From Agromyces cerinus (GTDB taxonomy: Bacteria > Actinomycetota > Actinomycetes > Actinomycetales > Microbacteriaceae), in the NCBI RefSeq assembly GCF_016907835.1, contig NZ_JAFBCT010000001.1:620001-684000 (forward strand): 64,000 bases of DNA, read 5' to 3'. Positions 34,918 through 44,491 of this stretch are shown here, piece by piece. The notes under the pieces are model-generated. The model worked only from the letters and a program-made list of their open reading frames with translations. It was not told where the DNA came from and did not search any database. Position 1 is the stretch's first letter, and every line of letters starts with the position of its first letter. The translations under genes and the position numbers were made by a program.

Positions 34918-36453
34918 ATGACCTCCACGACGACCACTCCGCCGAAGCAGAGCGGCGGCCTCGGCCGCCGCCGCTTGGGCGTGCCATCCGTCACCCTCAT
35001 GATCATCGCGGCGTCCGCCCCGCTCACCGTCGTCGCCGGCGGCGTCACGACCACGTTCGCGGTCACGGGCGTGATCGGCGTGCCGATCGGCTTCATCGTG
35101 CTCGCCGCGGCGCTCGCCGTGTTCGCCGTCGGCTACGCCGCGATGAGTCGGTACGTGACGAACGCGGGCGCCTTCTACGCCTACATCGCGCAGGGCATCG
35201 GCCGGCCGTTCGGCGTCGGCGCCTCGCTCGTGGCGCTCGTCGCGTACAACGCCATGCAGGTCGGCATCTACGGGCTCTTCGGGTTCCAGATGTCGATGTT
35301 CCTCGAGGCGAAGCTCGGCATCGCGACCCCGTGGTGGCTCTGGATCCTCGTCTGCATCGGCGTCGTCGCCGTGCTCGGGGTGAACCGCGTCGACCTCTCG
35401 GCGAAGGTCCTCGGCATCCTCGTGGCGCTCGAGTTCCTCGCCGTGCTGGTCTTCGACATCGTCTCGTTCTCGGTCGCACCGGAGGGCGTGAGCACGGCGG
35501 GCCTCGAGCTCTCGAACCTGTTCGTGCCGGGCGTCGGTGCCGTGCTCTCGTTCGGCATCGCCGCCTTCATGGGCTTCGAGTCGGCCGCGATCTACGGCGA
35601 GGAGTCGAAGGACCCCAAGCGCACCGTCGCCCGCGCCACCTATGCGGCCGTGGCGATCATCGGCGTCTTCTACGCGTTCAGCGCCTGGGCTTTCACCGTG
35701 GGCATCGGCCCGTCGCAGATCGCCGAGGCCTCTGCGACGTACGGCCCCGACCTCATGTTCGTCTTCATGAGCGAGCACGCACCGGTCATCATCAGCGACC
35801 TCATGCAGGTGCTGTTCCTCACGAGCCTGTTCGCGGCCCTGCAGTCGTTCCACAACGCGGTCGCGCGCTACCTGTACTCGCTCGGACGCGAGGGTGTGCT
35901 GCACCCCCGACTCGGCTCGGTACGCGTGGTCTCCCGTGCGCCGTGGGCCGGTTCGCTCGCGCAGACGATCATCGCGCTCGTGGTCACGCTCGGCTTCGTC
36001 TTCGCGGGCGAGGTCATGGGGCTGAAGAACGACTTCGCACCGACGGAGTTCCTCTACCCGGTGCTCACGATGTTCACCTGGCTGACCAACACGGGGGCGA
36101 TGGGGCTCGTGCTGCTCATGTGCATCATCGCCATCTCGGTGATCGGGTTCTTCCGCCGCGACCGGCGCGGACTCGGCCGCTGGTCGACGTTCATCGCACC
36201 GCTCATCTCGGCGGTCGTGCTCTTCACGGTGTTCGTGCTCATCGTCGCGAACTTCAACGTGTTGCTCGGCCAGGCCGAGACCACGCCGGTGACGTTCGTG
36301 CTGCCCGCGCTGCTCATCGTGCCCGGCGTGCTCGGCGTCATCTGGGGCTTCGCCATCCGGAAGCGGAATCCCGAGCTGTACGCCCGCATCGGTCACGGTA
36401 TCGAGGAGGCTGAGGCCGACCTGATCGACGGCGAGGGGCACCGCGGGATCTGA
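34918..36453 (+). CDS. APC-family amine/amino-acid permease
   Basis: A 511-residue transporter with about 12 membrane helices. TM1 contains the family's unwound region IIAASAPLTVVAGGVTTTFA, and a conserved GFESAAIYGEESKDPKR segment follows TM6. The start at 34918 comes after GATAAGGAACC, an AAGGA Shine-Dalgarno with 9-10 nt spacing. Its position between the AraC regulator and the amine oxidase points to uptake of tyramine, phenethylamine or a related amine. Confidence 0.88.
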   Translation: MTSTTTTPPKQSGGLGRRRLGVPSVTLMIIAASAPLTVVAGGVTTTFAVTGVIGVPIGFIVLAAALAVFAVGYAAMSRYVTNAGAFYAYIAQGIGRPFGVGASLVALVAYNAMQVGIYGLFGFQMSMFLEAKLGIATPWWLWILVCIGVVAVLGVNRVDLSAKVLGILVALEFLAVLVFDIVSFSVAPEGVSTAGLELSNLFVPGVGAVLSFGIAAFMGFESAAIYGEESKDPKRTVARATYAAVAIIGVFYAFSAWAFTVGIGPSQIAEASATYGPDLMFVFMSEHAPVIISDLMQVLFLTSLFAALQSFHNAVARYLYSLGREGVLHPRLGSVRVVSRAPWAGSLAQTIIALVVTLGFVFAGEVMGLKNDFAPTEFLYPVLTMFTWLTNTGAMGLVLLMCIIAISVIGFFRRDRRGLGRWSTFIAPLISAVVLFTVFVLIVANFNVLLGQAETTPVTFVLPALLIVPGVLGVIWGFAIRKRNPELYARIGHGIEEAEADLIDGEGHRGI

Positions 36454-36486
36454 GCCGTGAGCAGTGGCGGCCGGTGCCCGGCGCGG

Positions 36487-37032
36487 TTACGAGCCGAGGG
36501 CGGCGACGGCGGCCGGGGCGGCCATGGCGGCGAGCATGACGGTCATGCCCGCCGCCATCGCCCCGTGTCGCAGCGCCGCCCGTCCCGACCGCACGGCCCT
36601 GGCCGCCACGCACGCGCCGAGCGCGATCACGGCGATCACGGCCGGCCACTGGAACGGCAGCACGGTGCCGCCGTGGTGGACGGCGGACGTCGCGGACGTC
36701 GCCGCGGCCGCCCCGACGCCGGCGAGCAGCCATCCGGTGGCGATCAGGGCGAGGGCATGGTGCAGGTCGGCGAGCGGACGGCCGCATCGTGTCGACGGGT
36801 CGGGGCGACGGATGCCGCGGCGGGTCCGGATGCCGATGGCGAGACCCGCGGCGACGAGGAGCGCCGACCAGGCGAGCCCGGGCAGCAGGCGGGTGAACAC
36901 CGTGTCGAGCATTGCAGCGGCCATGACGAGGGCGGCCACGACGTCGAGAGCCCGTACCCGGCCGGGCGCGAGCGCGGCGGCCGTTCCGGTCAGTGCACCG
37001 AGGAGCATGACGCCGTGCGCGATCTCGACCAT
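36487..37032 (-). CDS. Small polytopic membrane protein, DUF5134-like
   Basis: A 181-residue membrane protein with about five hydrophobic helices and His-Met-rich patterns (AHGVMLLG, DLHHALALIATG, RHGAMAAGMTVMLAAM). These resemble the small actinobacterial DUF5134 proteins. It is divergent from the copper amine oxidase across a 74-bp gap that includes the AT-rich TTATATTACT. A link to copper handling is suggested only by the His/Met pattern and the neighbour. Confidence 0.6.
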   Translation of the reverse strand: MVEIAHGVMLLGALTGTAAALAPGRVRALDVVAALVMAAAMLDTVFTRLLPGLAWSALLVAAGLAIGIRTRRGIRRPDPSTRCGRPLADLHHALALIATGWLLAGVGAAAATSATSAVHHGGTVLPFQWPAVIAVIALGACVAARAVRSGRAALRHGAMAAGMTVMLAAMAAPAAVAALGS

Positions 37033-37106
37033 TCGTCTTCCGAATCTTCCCTGTTCCGGTGCGTGCGGTTATATTACTCGACAAACGTAGAGAAAAAAGG
37101 TGCAAC

Positions 37107-39194
37107 ATGACAGCGACGTCCACCCTCCACTCGATCGGCCGGCGCCCCGGTGCGCCGTCGCACGCCGTCGCGAACGACCCGCTGCGCGGACTCTCGGCCG
37201 ACGAGATCGACGCGGCCCGCGACATCCTGCACGAGGCCGCGCTCATCGGCGAGGCGACGCGATTCGTCTACCTCGGCCTCGACGAACCGGCCAAGGCCGA
37301 CGTGCTCGCGGGCGCTGAACTGCCCCGCATCGTGCGCGCCCTGGTGCTCGACCGGTCGACGGGGGCGTCGGCCGACCTCCGCGTCTCGATCACCGACCGT
37401 GCGGTGCTCTCGAACGAGGCGATCGACGGCGCGAACGGCCACGTGCCGATCCTCGACGTCGAGTTCGAGGCGATCTACGACCTCCTCGGAGCCGAGCAGG
37501 CGTGGCACGACGCCCTCGCCAAGCGCGGCATCACGCACGAGCAGGTCGCCCTCGCGCCGCTCTCGGCCGGCAACTACGGCTTCGAGGCCGAGGCGGGCCG
37601 TCGCGTCATCCGCGTGCTCGCCTTCATGCGCGAGAACGAGCAGGACCACTGCTGGGCCCACCCCGTCGACGGCCTCTGCGCCTACGTCGACATGATCGAG
37701 GGGCGCATGTTCGAGCTCATCGACCACCACGTCTACGACATCCCCGCCGAGGGCGGCAACTTCGATGACCCGGCGGTGCAGGGCGCGCCGCTCGACACCC
37801 TGAAGCCGATCGAGATCAGCCAGCCCGAGGGGCCGAGCTACTCGGTCGACGACGACCGGGTGAGCTGGGCGAACTGGCGCTTCTCGCTCGCCTTCGACGC
37901 CCGAGAAGGGCTCGTGCTGCGTCGCATCCGCTACGTCGACGCCGACCAGGGCGGCGAGGAGCGCGACATCGTCTACCGCGCCTCGATCGCCGAGATGGTC
38001 GTGCCCTACGGCGACCCCTCACCCGCGCGCTTCTGGCAGAACTACTTCGACACCGGCGAGTACGTGTTCGGCCGCTACGCGAACTCGCTGCAGCTCGGCT
38101 GCGACTGCCTGGGCGAGATCCGCTACTTCGACGCGACGATCGCCGACGAGTTCGGGCACCCCCGGGTCATCCCGAACGCCATCTGCATGCACGAGGAGGA
38201 CTACGGCACCCTCTGGAAGCACACCGACATCTACACCGGCTCGAACGAGGTGCGCCGCCAGCGCCGGCTCGTGATCAGCTTCTTCACCACCGTCGGCAAC
38301 TACGACTACGGTTTCTACTGGTACCTCTACCTCGATGGCACCATCGAGTGCGAGGCCAAGCTCACGGGCGTGCTCTTCACGTCGGCCTTCGACGCCGCGG
38401 CCGGAGACCATGCCAGCGAGGTGGCGCCCGGCCTCGGGGCGCCGTACCACCAGCACCTCTTCAGTGCGCGCCTCGACATGATGGTCGACGGCCTCGCCAA
38501 CGCGGTCGACGAGGTCGACGCCGCAAGGGTGCCGATGGGCGAGGGCAACGCATATGGCAACGCCTTCACCAAGCGGAGCACGCGCCTGCGCACCGAGGTC
38601 GAGGGCGCGCGCGACGCGGATCCCATCGCCGGGCGCACCTGGCACATCGTGAACACCGAGAAGACGAACCGCCTGGGCCGTCCGGTCGGCTACGAGCTCA
38701 TCGCCCAGGGCTCGCCCACCCTGCTCGCCGACCCCGAATCGGTCATCGCCAAGCGAGCCGGCTTCACCCGGAAGCACCTCTGGGTGACGAGGTACGACCA
38801 GGCCGAGCGGTACCCAGCGGGCGACCTCGTGAACCAGGGCCCCGGCGGCGACGGCCTGCCGCGTTACACCGCGGCCGACCGGTCGATCGACGGCGACGAC
38901 ATCGTGCTCTGGCACACGTTCGGTCCGACGCACTTCCCGCGCGTCGAGGATTGGCCCGTCATGCCCGTCGACACCGCCAAGTTCACGCTGAAGCCCTACG
39001 GCTTCTTCGGCCGCAACCCCACGCTGAACGTGCCGTCGTCGGCGGCGCTCGGCATGGCCTGCCACACCGGCGCCGCTCAGGCTGCCGGTCACGAGGCGAG
39101 CGGGCACGCGGCCCACGCGGTCCACGAGGGTCACGAGGCGAGCGGATGCCGCTGCGAGGCCGGGGCGTGCACCTGCGCCGGTCACGGGCACTGA
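37107..39194 (+). CDS. Copper-containing primary-amine oxidase with His/Cys-rich tail
   Basis: A 695-residue enzyme that converts primary amines (tyramine and phenethylamine in close relatives) to aldehydes with H2O2 and ammonia. The TPQ-precursor tyrosine is Tyr399 in VGNYDYGFYW, the catalytic base is Asp315 in YFDTGEYVFG, and copper-ligand histidines are in HQHLFS and further C-terminal. Start 37107 follows AAAAAAGG. Residues ~652-695 form an unusual extension with repeated GHEASG and CRCEAGACTCAGHGH, rich in His and Cys. No signal peptide is seen. Confidence 0.92.
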   Translation: MTATSTLHSIGRRPGAPSHAVANDPLRGLSADEIDAARDILHEAALIGEATRFVYLGLDEPAKADVLAGAELPRIVRALVLDRSTGASADLRVSITDRAVLSNEAIDGANGHVPILDVEFEAIYDLLGAEQAWHDALAKRGITHEQVALAPLSAGNYGFEAEAGRRVIRVLAFMRENEQDHCWAHPVDGLCAYVDMIEGRMFELIDHHVYDIPAEGGNFDDPAVQGAPLDTLKPIEISQPEGPSYSVDDDRVSWANWRFSLAFDAREGLVLRRIRYVDADQGGEERDIVYRASIAEMVVPYGDPSPARFWQNYFDTGEYVFGRYANSLQLGCDCLGEIRYFDATIADEFGHPRVIPNAICMHEEDYGTLWKHTDIYTGSNEVRRQRRLVISFFTTVGNYDYGFYWYLYLDGTIECEAKLTGVLFTSAFDAAAGDHASEVAPGLGAPYHQHLFSARLDMMVDGLANAVDEVDAARVPMGEGNAYGNAFTKRSTRLRTEVEGARDADPIAGRTWHIVNTEKTNRLGRPVGYELIAQGSPTLLADPESVIAKRAGFTRKHLWVTRYDQAERYPAGDLVNQGPGGDGLPRYTAADRSIDGDDIVLWHTFGPTHFPRVEDWPVMPVDTAKFTLKPYGFFGRNPTLNVPSSAALGMACHTGAAQAAGHEASGHAAHAVHEGHEASGCRCEAGACTCAGHGH

Positions 39195-39213
39195 CCACGC
39201 GCTGACGTGTCAC

Positions 39214-39245
39214 GGGCCGGATGTCGCAGCCGCGGCATCCGGCCC
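39214..39245. terminator. Terminator between amine oxidase and TetR gene
   Basis: GGGCCGGATG (39214-39223) pairs with CATCCGGCCC (39236-39245) between convergent genes. Confidence 0.65.
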
Positions 39246-39269
39246 CATCCCCGTCGATCGTGTGCGGCG

Positions 39270-39857
39270 TCAGCGCAGCAGGTCGAGGTAGCCGTCGAGC
39301 AGTCGCGTGAGCCGCGCGGGCGCCGCGCTCGCGGGGGAGACGATGGCGATCACCTGCACGCCGTCGACGAAGGCCATGAGATGGTCCGTGGTGACGGCCA
39401 CGTCGAGGTCGGCGCGCGCCTGGCCGAGCTGCTTCGCACGCTCGAGGTGATCGGCGATCTCGACCCGCCACTCGTCCATCGTGCGTTCGTGCAGGGCGAG
39501 CAGGTCGGGTTCGTTGGCCGCGTACTCCCAGAACGGGATCACGATGCGGGCCTCGAGGATGCGCTCCTCATCGAGCGGGAAGATCTGCAGCATGAGCTCG
39601 CGCAGCGCGGCCATGCCCTCGAGGCCGGCGCGAACCGTCGCGAACCTCTCGTTGGTCGCAGAGTAGACGTGCTCGAACGTGGCGCCGATCAGCTCTTCCT
39701 TGTTGCGGAAGTAGGGGGAGAGCCCGCCGTTGGCGACCCCTGCCGACTTCGCGATCTCGCGCATGGTCGTCGCGCGGAACCCCTTCTCGGCGATGAGCCG
39801 CCAGGTCGCGCGCACGATCTCGAGTCGGCGCTCGTCGTGGTCGACGATCTTCGGCAT
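39270..39857 (-). CDS. TetR-family regulator
   Basis: A 195-residue repressor. The N-terminal HTH has IVRATWRLIAEKGFRATTMREIAKSAGVANGGLSPYFRNKEEL, a BetI-like sequence; the C-terminal ligand domain is helical and carries a WEYAANEPD segment. It lies between the amine oxidase and the aldehyde dehydrogenase, so control of one of these is likely. No operator pair could be identified with confidence. Confidence 0.85.
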   Translation of the reverse strand: MPKIVDHDERRLEIVRATWRLIAEKGFRATTMREIAKSAGVANGGLSPYFRNKEELIGATFEHVYSATNERFATVRAGLEGMAALRELMLQIFPLDEERILEARIVIPFWEYAANEPDLLALHERTMDEWRVEIADHLERAKQLGQARADLDVAVTTDHLMAFVDGVQVIAIVSPASAAPARLTRLLDGYLDLLR

Positions 39858-39939
39858 GGTCCCCTCTCGCGACCGGCGGCGCAGGCGTCGCGGTCGCCGT
39901 CCACGATACGCGTGCGGTGTCGGCCGACGCCGGAAGCAC

Positions 39940-39980
39940 GCGGACGGGCCGGGAGCGAAGCGCGCTCCCGGCCCGTCCGC
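39940..39980 (-). terminator. Terminator of the aldehyde dehydrogenase gene
   Basis: Perfect 18-bp arms (39940-39957 and 39963-39980) with loop AAGCG, 23 bp after the aldehyde dehydrogenase stop. Confidence 0.8.
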
Positions 39981-40002
39981 GGTGTCCGCGGAAGCTCGAG
40001 GA

Positions 40003-41436
40003 TCAGCCGTTGATGACCTGCGGCACGCCGAGCGCCTTCAGGCCCTCGACGCCGAACTCGAGTCCGTACCCCGACTGCTTCGCGCCGCCGAACGGCACCA
40101 TCGGGTGGATCGTGCCGTGCGAGTTGATCCACACGGTGCCGGCCTCGATGCGCGCGGCGACGCGGCGGGCCTCGTCGCGATCGGCGGCCCACACCGAGGC
40201 GCCCAGCCCGACCTCGACATCGTTCGCGAGGGCGATCGCCTCGTCGACGTCGTGGTAGCGGATGATCGGCAGCGCCGGACCGAACTGCTCCTCCTGCACG
40301 AGCGGGCTCGCGTTGTCGATGTCGGCGACGAGCGTCGTCGGATAGAAGTGCCCGGGCTGTTCGCGGTCGGGCTCGCCGCCGAGCAGCACGCGCGCACCCG
40401 ATGCCTTCGCCGACTCCACGAGCCGGTCGACGATGTCGAACTGCTGGCGGTTCTGCAGCGGGCCGAGCACGTTCGCCTCGTCGAGCCCGACGCCCATCGG
40501 CATCGCGCCCGCGACCTCGACCAGGGCCTCGCACACGGCGTCGTAGACGCGGTCGTGAACGTAGAGGCGCTTCAGCGCGGCGCAGGTCTGGCCCGTGTTG
40601 ATGAACGCGCCCCAGAACAGCCCCTCGGCGATCGCCTTCGGGTCGACGTCGGGCAGCACGATGCCGGCGTCGTTGCCGCCGAGCTCGAGCGTGAGGCGCT
40701 TGACGGTGTCGGCCGAACTGCGGATGATCGCCTTGCCGGTCGCCGTCGAACCCGTGAACATGACCTTGCCGACCGCCGGATGCGACGACAGCGCGGCGCC
40801 GATCTCACGGCCGCCCGAGACGATCTCGACGACGCCCTCCGGCAGGACGCGGTTGATCACCGCGATGAGCGCGAGCACGCTGAGCGGCGTGTACTCCGAG
40901 GGCTTCACGACCACCGTGTTGCCCATGCGCAGGGCGGGTCCGACCTGCCAGACCGTGATCATCTGCGGCCAGTTCCACGGGCCGATGGCGCCCACCACGC
41001 CGATCGGACGGTACTGCAGCTCGGCGTGCGTCTCGCCGTCGTCGAAGACCACCTCGGCCTCGAGCGGGGTCGCGGCGGCGGCGCGCAGCCAGCCGGACGC
41101 CCCGCCGACCTCGAACCGGGCGTTGGGGCCGTTCAGCGGCTTGCCCTGCTCGCGCGAGAGGATGCGCGCGAGCGCCTCGGCCTCGGCGTCGATCGCGTCG
41201 GCGGCCTGCATGAGCAGCTCGCTGCGCCGCTCATGCCCGAGCGCGGCCCATGACGGCTGGGCGGCCTTCGCGCGGGCGACGGCGCGTTCGAGGTCGTCGA
41301 CCGTGTGCACGGGTGCATGTCCGACGACCTCGCCGGTCGCCGGGTCGAGGATCTCGCGTCGCTCGCCGTCGTGCGACTGGATCTCGGCGAGCAGGTCGTC
41401 GCGCGTCTGTTCGAGCACGGGGGTCGGGCTGTCCAT
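40003..41436 (-). CDS. NAD(P)-dependent aldehyde dehydrogenase
   Basis: A 477-residue aldehyde dehydrogenase. Cofactor loop is FTGSTATGK, the general base Glu is in LTLELGGNDAG and the nucleophilic cysteine is in NTGQTCAALKRLYV. The start at 41436 has GGAGGA six bases before it. Its genome position next to the amine oxidase suggests oxidation of the arylacetaldehyde produced there to arylacetate. The sequence alone does not separate it from general succinate- or betaine-aldehyde dehydrogenases. Confidence 0.88.
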   Translation of the reverse strand: MDSPTPVLEQTRDDLLAEIQSHDGERREILDPATGEVVGHAPVHTVDDLERAVARAKAAQPSWAALGHERRSELLMQAADAIDAEAEALARILSREQGKPLNGPNARFEVGGASGWLRAAAATPLEAEVVFDDGETHAELQYRPIGVVGAIGPWNWPQMITVWQVGPALRMGNTVVVKPSEYTPLSVLALIAVINRVLPEGVVEIVSGGREIGAALSSHPAVGKVMFTGSTATGKAIIRSSADTVKRLTLELGGNDAGIVLPDVDPKAIAEGLFWGAFINTGQTCAALKRLYVHDRVYDAVCEALVEVAGAMPMGVGLDEANVLGPLQNRQQFDIVDRLVESAKASGARVLLGGEPDREQPGHFYPTTLVADIDNASPLVQEEQFGPALPIIRYHDVDEAIALANDVEVGLGASVWAADRDEARRVAARIEAGTVWINSHGTIHPMVPFGGAKQSGYGLEFGVEGLKALGVPQVING

Positions 41437-41649
41437 GGTTCCTCCACGTTGAGTCGGGGTTCCACGGTAGGCAGGGCGGGTGCGCGGGGCCTTGTCCGTG
41501 CGTGCGGCGTGCTTGACCGTGCGCGCAGAACCGGAGGCGGTTCGCCATGCGCTGAACCGTGCGTCGAACCCTGCACGTCGCCGCCGATCGCTGGAAGAAT
41601 GGACGCAGCGGCCGAGCCGTGCCGTGATCGACGTGCGAAGGAGCGAGCC

Positions 41650-42252
41650 ATGACCCGGGCCCTGTTCATCATCGACGTGCAGAACGACTTCACCGAGGGC
41701 GGAGCGCTCGGCGTCGAGGGCGGAGCCGCGGTCGCCGCCGGCATCACCCGCCTGCTGCAGCAGCACCGGGGCGACTACGCGCTCGTCGCGGCATCCCGTG
41801 ACTGGCACTCGGGCGAGCACGACAACGGCGGCCATTTCGCGGTCGATGCCGAGCCCGACTTCGTCGACACCTGGCCGCCGCATTGCGTCGAAGGCACTCC
41901 CGGTGCCGAGTATCACCCCGACTTCGACACCTCGGCCGTCGACGTGCACATCCGCAAGGGGCAGGGCGTGCCCGCGTACTCGATCTTCGAGGGCACGGAT
42001 GACGCGGGCGCGAGCGTGAGCGACGTGCTCGCCGCCCGGGGCATCACCGACATCGACGTCGTCGGTCTCGCCACCGACTACTGCGTGCGGGCGAGCGCGC
42101 TCGACGCGGTCGAGCACGGCCAGCACGTGCGGGTCTTCACCGACCTCGTCGCCGGCGTCGCCGCCGAGTCGTCGGCGACCGCGCTCGCCGAGCTCGGGCA
42201 CGCCGGGGTCGTCATCGCCGAGTCGACGGTGCTCGACGAGGCCGCCTCGTGA
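41650..42252 (+). CDS. pncA: Nicotinamidase/isochorismatase-family hydrolase
   Basis: A 200-residue amidase that converts nicotinamide to nicotinate in NAD salvage. It has the catalytic Asp in FIIDVQNDF, metal ligands in RDWHSGEH, the Lys in IRKGQG and the nucleophilic Cys in LATDYCVRAS. ATG 41650 follows AAGGAG. The GTG start of the next gene overlaps the stop. Confidence 0.88.
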   Translation: MTRALFIIDVQNDFTEGGALGVEGGAAVAAGITRLLQQHRGDYALVAASRDWHSGEHDNGGHFAVDAEPDFVDTWPPHCVEGTPGAEYHPDFDTSAVDVHIRKGQGVPAYSIFEGTDDAGASVSDVLAARGITDIDVVGLATDYCVRASALDAVEHGQHVRVFTDLVAGVAAESSATALAELGHAGVVIAESTVLDEAAS

Positions 42253-43046
42253 GGCAGGCCGGTCCGGCGACCACCCCGACCCTCTACGCGGAAGCCCCCG
42301 ACGGGGTGCTCATCGGGTACCGCGTGCACGCGGTCGAGCCGACCGACGGCGGCGTCTCCGATGCCGCGCTGCCGCCCGTCCTCCTCGTGCACGGCTTCGC
42401 CTCCGATGCCGCGATCACGTGGGAGGGCACCGGTTGGGTGCGCGCCCTCGAAGACGCCGGGCGCACGACCATCACGCTCGACCTCCGTGGCCACGGCACG
42501 AGCGACAAGCCCGTCGACGCCGAGTCGTACGCACCGGAGCTGCTCGGGGCCGACCTCATCGCCGTGCTCGACTCCGCGGGCGTCGAGGTCGTCGACGTCG
42601 TCGCCTATTCGATGGGCAACCGCGTGGTCTCGGCGTTCGCGACGAGCGCCCCCGAGCGGGTGCGCCGGGTCGTCGTGGGCGGCGCCGGGCCGGACGAGCT
42701 CTTCGCCACGTGGGCGATCGACGACGCGAGGGCCGTGCTGCTCCGCGACGAGGCGCCGCGCGATCCGGTGATCGAGCAGGTGCTGCGCCCCGCGATCACG
42801 GCCGGCGCCGACCGCGAGGCACTGCTCGCCGTGATCGAGGGCGTCTCGGGCGCACCGCTGGCGATCCCCGGCGGCATCCCGGTGCTGTTCGTCGCCGGCG
42901 AGAACGATCCCGTGCCCGCCGGCGCGCAGGAGCTCGCCCGCGAGTGGGGCGCCGACTTCGTCTCGGTGCCCGACCGCGACCACGTCTCGACGCTCACGTC
43001 ACGCGGGTTCAAGTCCGCGGCGATCGCCTTCCTCGCCGAGGGCTGA
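42249..43046 (+). CDS. Alpha/beta hydrolase
   Basis: A 265-residue hydrolase. The oxyanion region is LLVHGFASDAAITWEGTGW, then DLRGHGTSDKP, the nucleophile Ser in VVAYSMGNR, the acid in AGENDPV and the His in DRDHVSTL. It is coupled to pncA by GTGA overlap. It is a standard esterase or carbon-carbon hydrolase of unknown substrate. Confidence 0.85.
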   Translation: MRQAGPATTPTLYAEAPDGVLIGYRVHAVEPTDGGVSDAALPPVLLVHGFASDAAITWEGTGWVRALEDAGRTTITLDLRGHGTSDKPVDAESYAPELLGADLIAVLDSAGVEVVDVVAYSMGNRVVSAFATSAPERVRRVVVGGAGPDELFATWAIDDARAVLLRDEAPRDPVIEQVLRPAITAGADREALLAVIEGVSGAPLAIPGGIPVLFVAGENDPVPAGAQELAREWGADFVSVPDRDHVSTLTSRGFKSAAIAFLAEG

Positions 43047-43112
43047 CGAGGGCTGACCGCAGGGCGTGCCGCGACGATGCGCCGCCCGCCCCGCGGTCGG
43101 AGACGATGATCG

Positions 43113-44318
43113 TCAGATCGCGGCCTGCTTCGGTGCGAGCGGGGTCGGCTCCATCGGCTGGTCGTTCGCCGTCAGGTCGATGCCGTAGTCGCGTGCGTAC
43201 ACGACGCGTGTGGCGATGTCGACCTCGTCGCCGGCCTGCGTGAGCTCGAACACCCGGCCGCCGCGCATGCGGTTCCGCTCCGCTCCGGGCAGCCCGTACG
43301 CCCCGAAGCCCGTGCCCGGCGCGTAGCCGAGCAGCACGCCGTAGTAGTTGCCCACGTAGTCGTTGACGTGGTCGTGGCCGACGAAGACGCCCTTGACGTC
43401 GCCCCGCTCGAGGATCGCGTTGTACATGCCCGAGTTGAAGGGGCCGGGGCACTCGTCCTCGTTGCGCTCGCCGACGATGGCGTGACGGGTGCGTCCGCGC
43501 GCGGCATCCGCTTCGGTGCGGGTGTCGACGCCGCCCCACCACATGAACCGGTGCTCCCAGAGCGCGATGTGGACGAACATGAGGCCGGGCACCTTGCGCT
43601 TGAACTTCTTCTCGAGGCGCTGCGACTCCTCGCGGTACCACGACACCTGGTCCATGCGCAGCCAGTCCCAGGTGGGATACCCGGCGAAGTCCTGCCCGTC
43701 GATGGCGCCGGGAGCGTAGCGACCGGAGTCGAGGAGCCAGAGGCTGAAGGCGGTGTCGTTGCCGCGGCCCGCGGTGCGGATCGGCACGATCGTGTTGCCG
43801 GTGCCGGTGACGCCTGCGATGTTCTCGGCGTTCATGTTGAAGTCGTAGCTGCGGTAGAAGTCGAGCATCATCGCCTCGTCGACCCCCGACTGCGGCAGCG
43901 AGTCCTCGTCGTGGTTGCCGTAGGTGACCGCCCACGGGATGCCTCGGCTCTCCATCGGCCAGACGACGTTGTTGATCGCCTGCTTGACGGCGAGACGGGT
44001 CTCGCACCCGCCCGTGATGACGTCGCCGTTGATGAGCACGAAGTCGGGCGTCTCGGCGTCGAGTGTCTTCTCGATGAGTTCGACCGTGCGCCGGTCGGTC
44101 AGCTCATCGTCCTGCGTGTCGTTGAACTGAACCACCTTGAAGGTGCCGTCGGCGCGGAACCGCAGCTTCGGGGCCTTGGCGCGCGGGCTGCCGGTGGCGC
44201 CGCGGGCGGCGTCGCCGGACTCGGCGTGCGCGGTTGTCGGGAGCGCGGCGGCGCCGAGCACGCCGAGGCCTCCCGCCGTGAGGATGGTCCGGCGGCTGAT
44301 GGGCGACTTCTCTGGCAT
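43113..44318 (-). CDS. Tat-exported metallophosphoesterase
   Basis: A 401-residue calcineurin-type phosphodiesterase. The Tat signal is SRRTILTAGGLGVLGAAALP with a THA cleavage region. Metal-binding motifs are VVQFNDTQDD (Asp-X-Gln in place of the usual Asp-X-His), LINGDVITGG, YGNHDED and VGHDHVNDY. The start at 44318 has AGGAG eight bases upstream. The substrate may be an extracellular phosphoester. It is related to fungal and bacterial Dcr2-like phosphoesterases. Confidence 0.85.
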   Translation of the reverse strand: MPEKSPISRRTILTAGGLGVLGAAALPTTAHAESGDAARGATGSPRAKAPKLRFRADGTFKVVQFNDTQDDELTDRRTVELIEKTLDAETPDFVLINGDVITGGCETRLAVKQAINNVVWPMESRGIPWAVTYGNHDEDSLPQSGVDEAMMLDFYRSYDFNMNAENIAGVTGTGNTIVPIRTAGRGNDTAFSLWLLDSGRYAPGAIDGQDFAGYPTWDWLRMDQVSWYREESQRLEKKFKRKVPGLMFVHIALWEHRFMWWGGVDTRTEADAARGRTRHAIVGERNEDECPGPFNSGMYNAILERGDVKGVFVGHDHVNDYVGNYYGVLLGYAPGTGFGAYGLPGAERNRMRGGRVFELTQAGDEVDIATRVVYARDYGIDLTANDQPMEPTPLAPKQAAI

Positions 44319-44491
44319 CGGTCGTTCTCCTGTTCGTCGGTGGCGGCGCGGCAGGGGCGCCGCGGCCGACGCTAGGGATGACGGATGACCCGTGGGCGAC
44401 GGGGAGGTGAACAGCGTGGAGCGCCGCGCCATCGAGGCGGAGCGGATCGAAGCGCCCGCAGAACGGCGCCGGGGGCGCAGGATCAGCCAGA

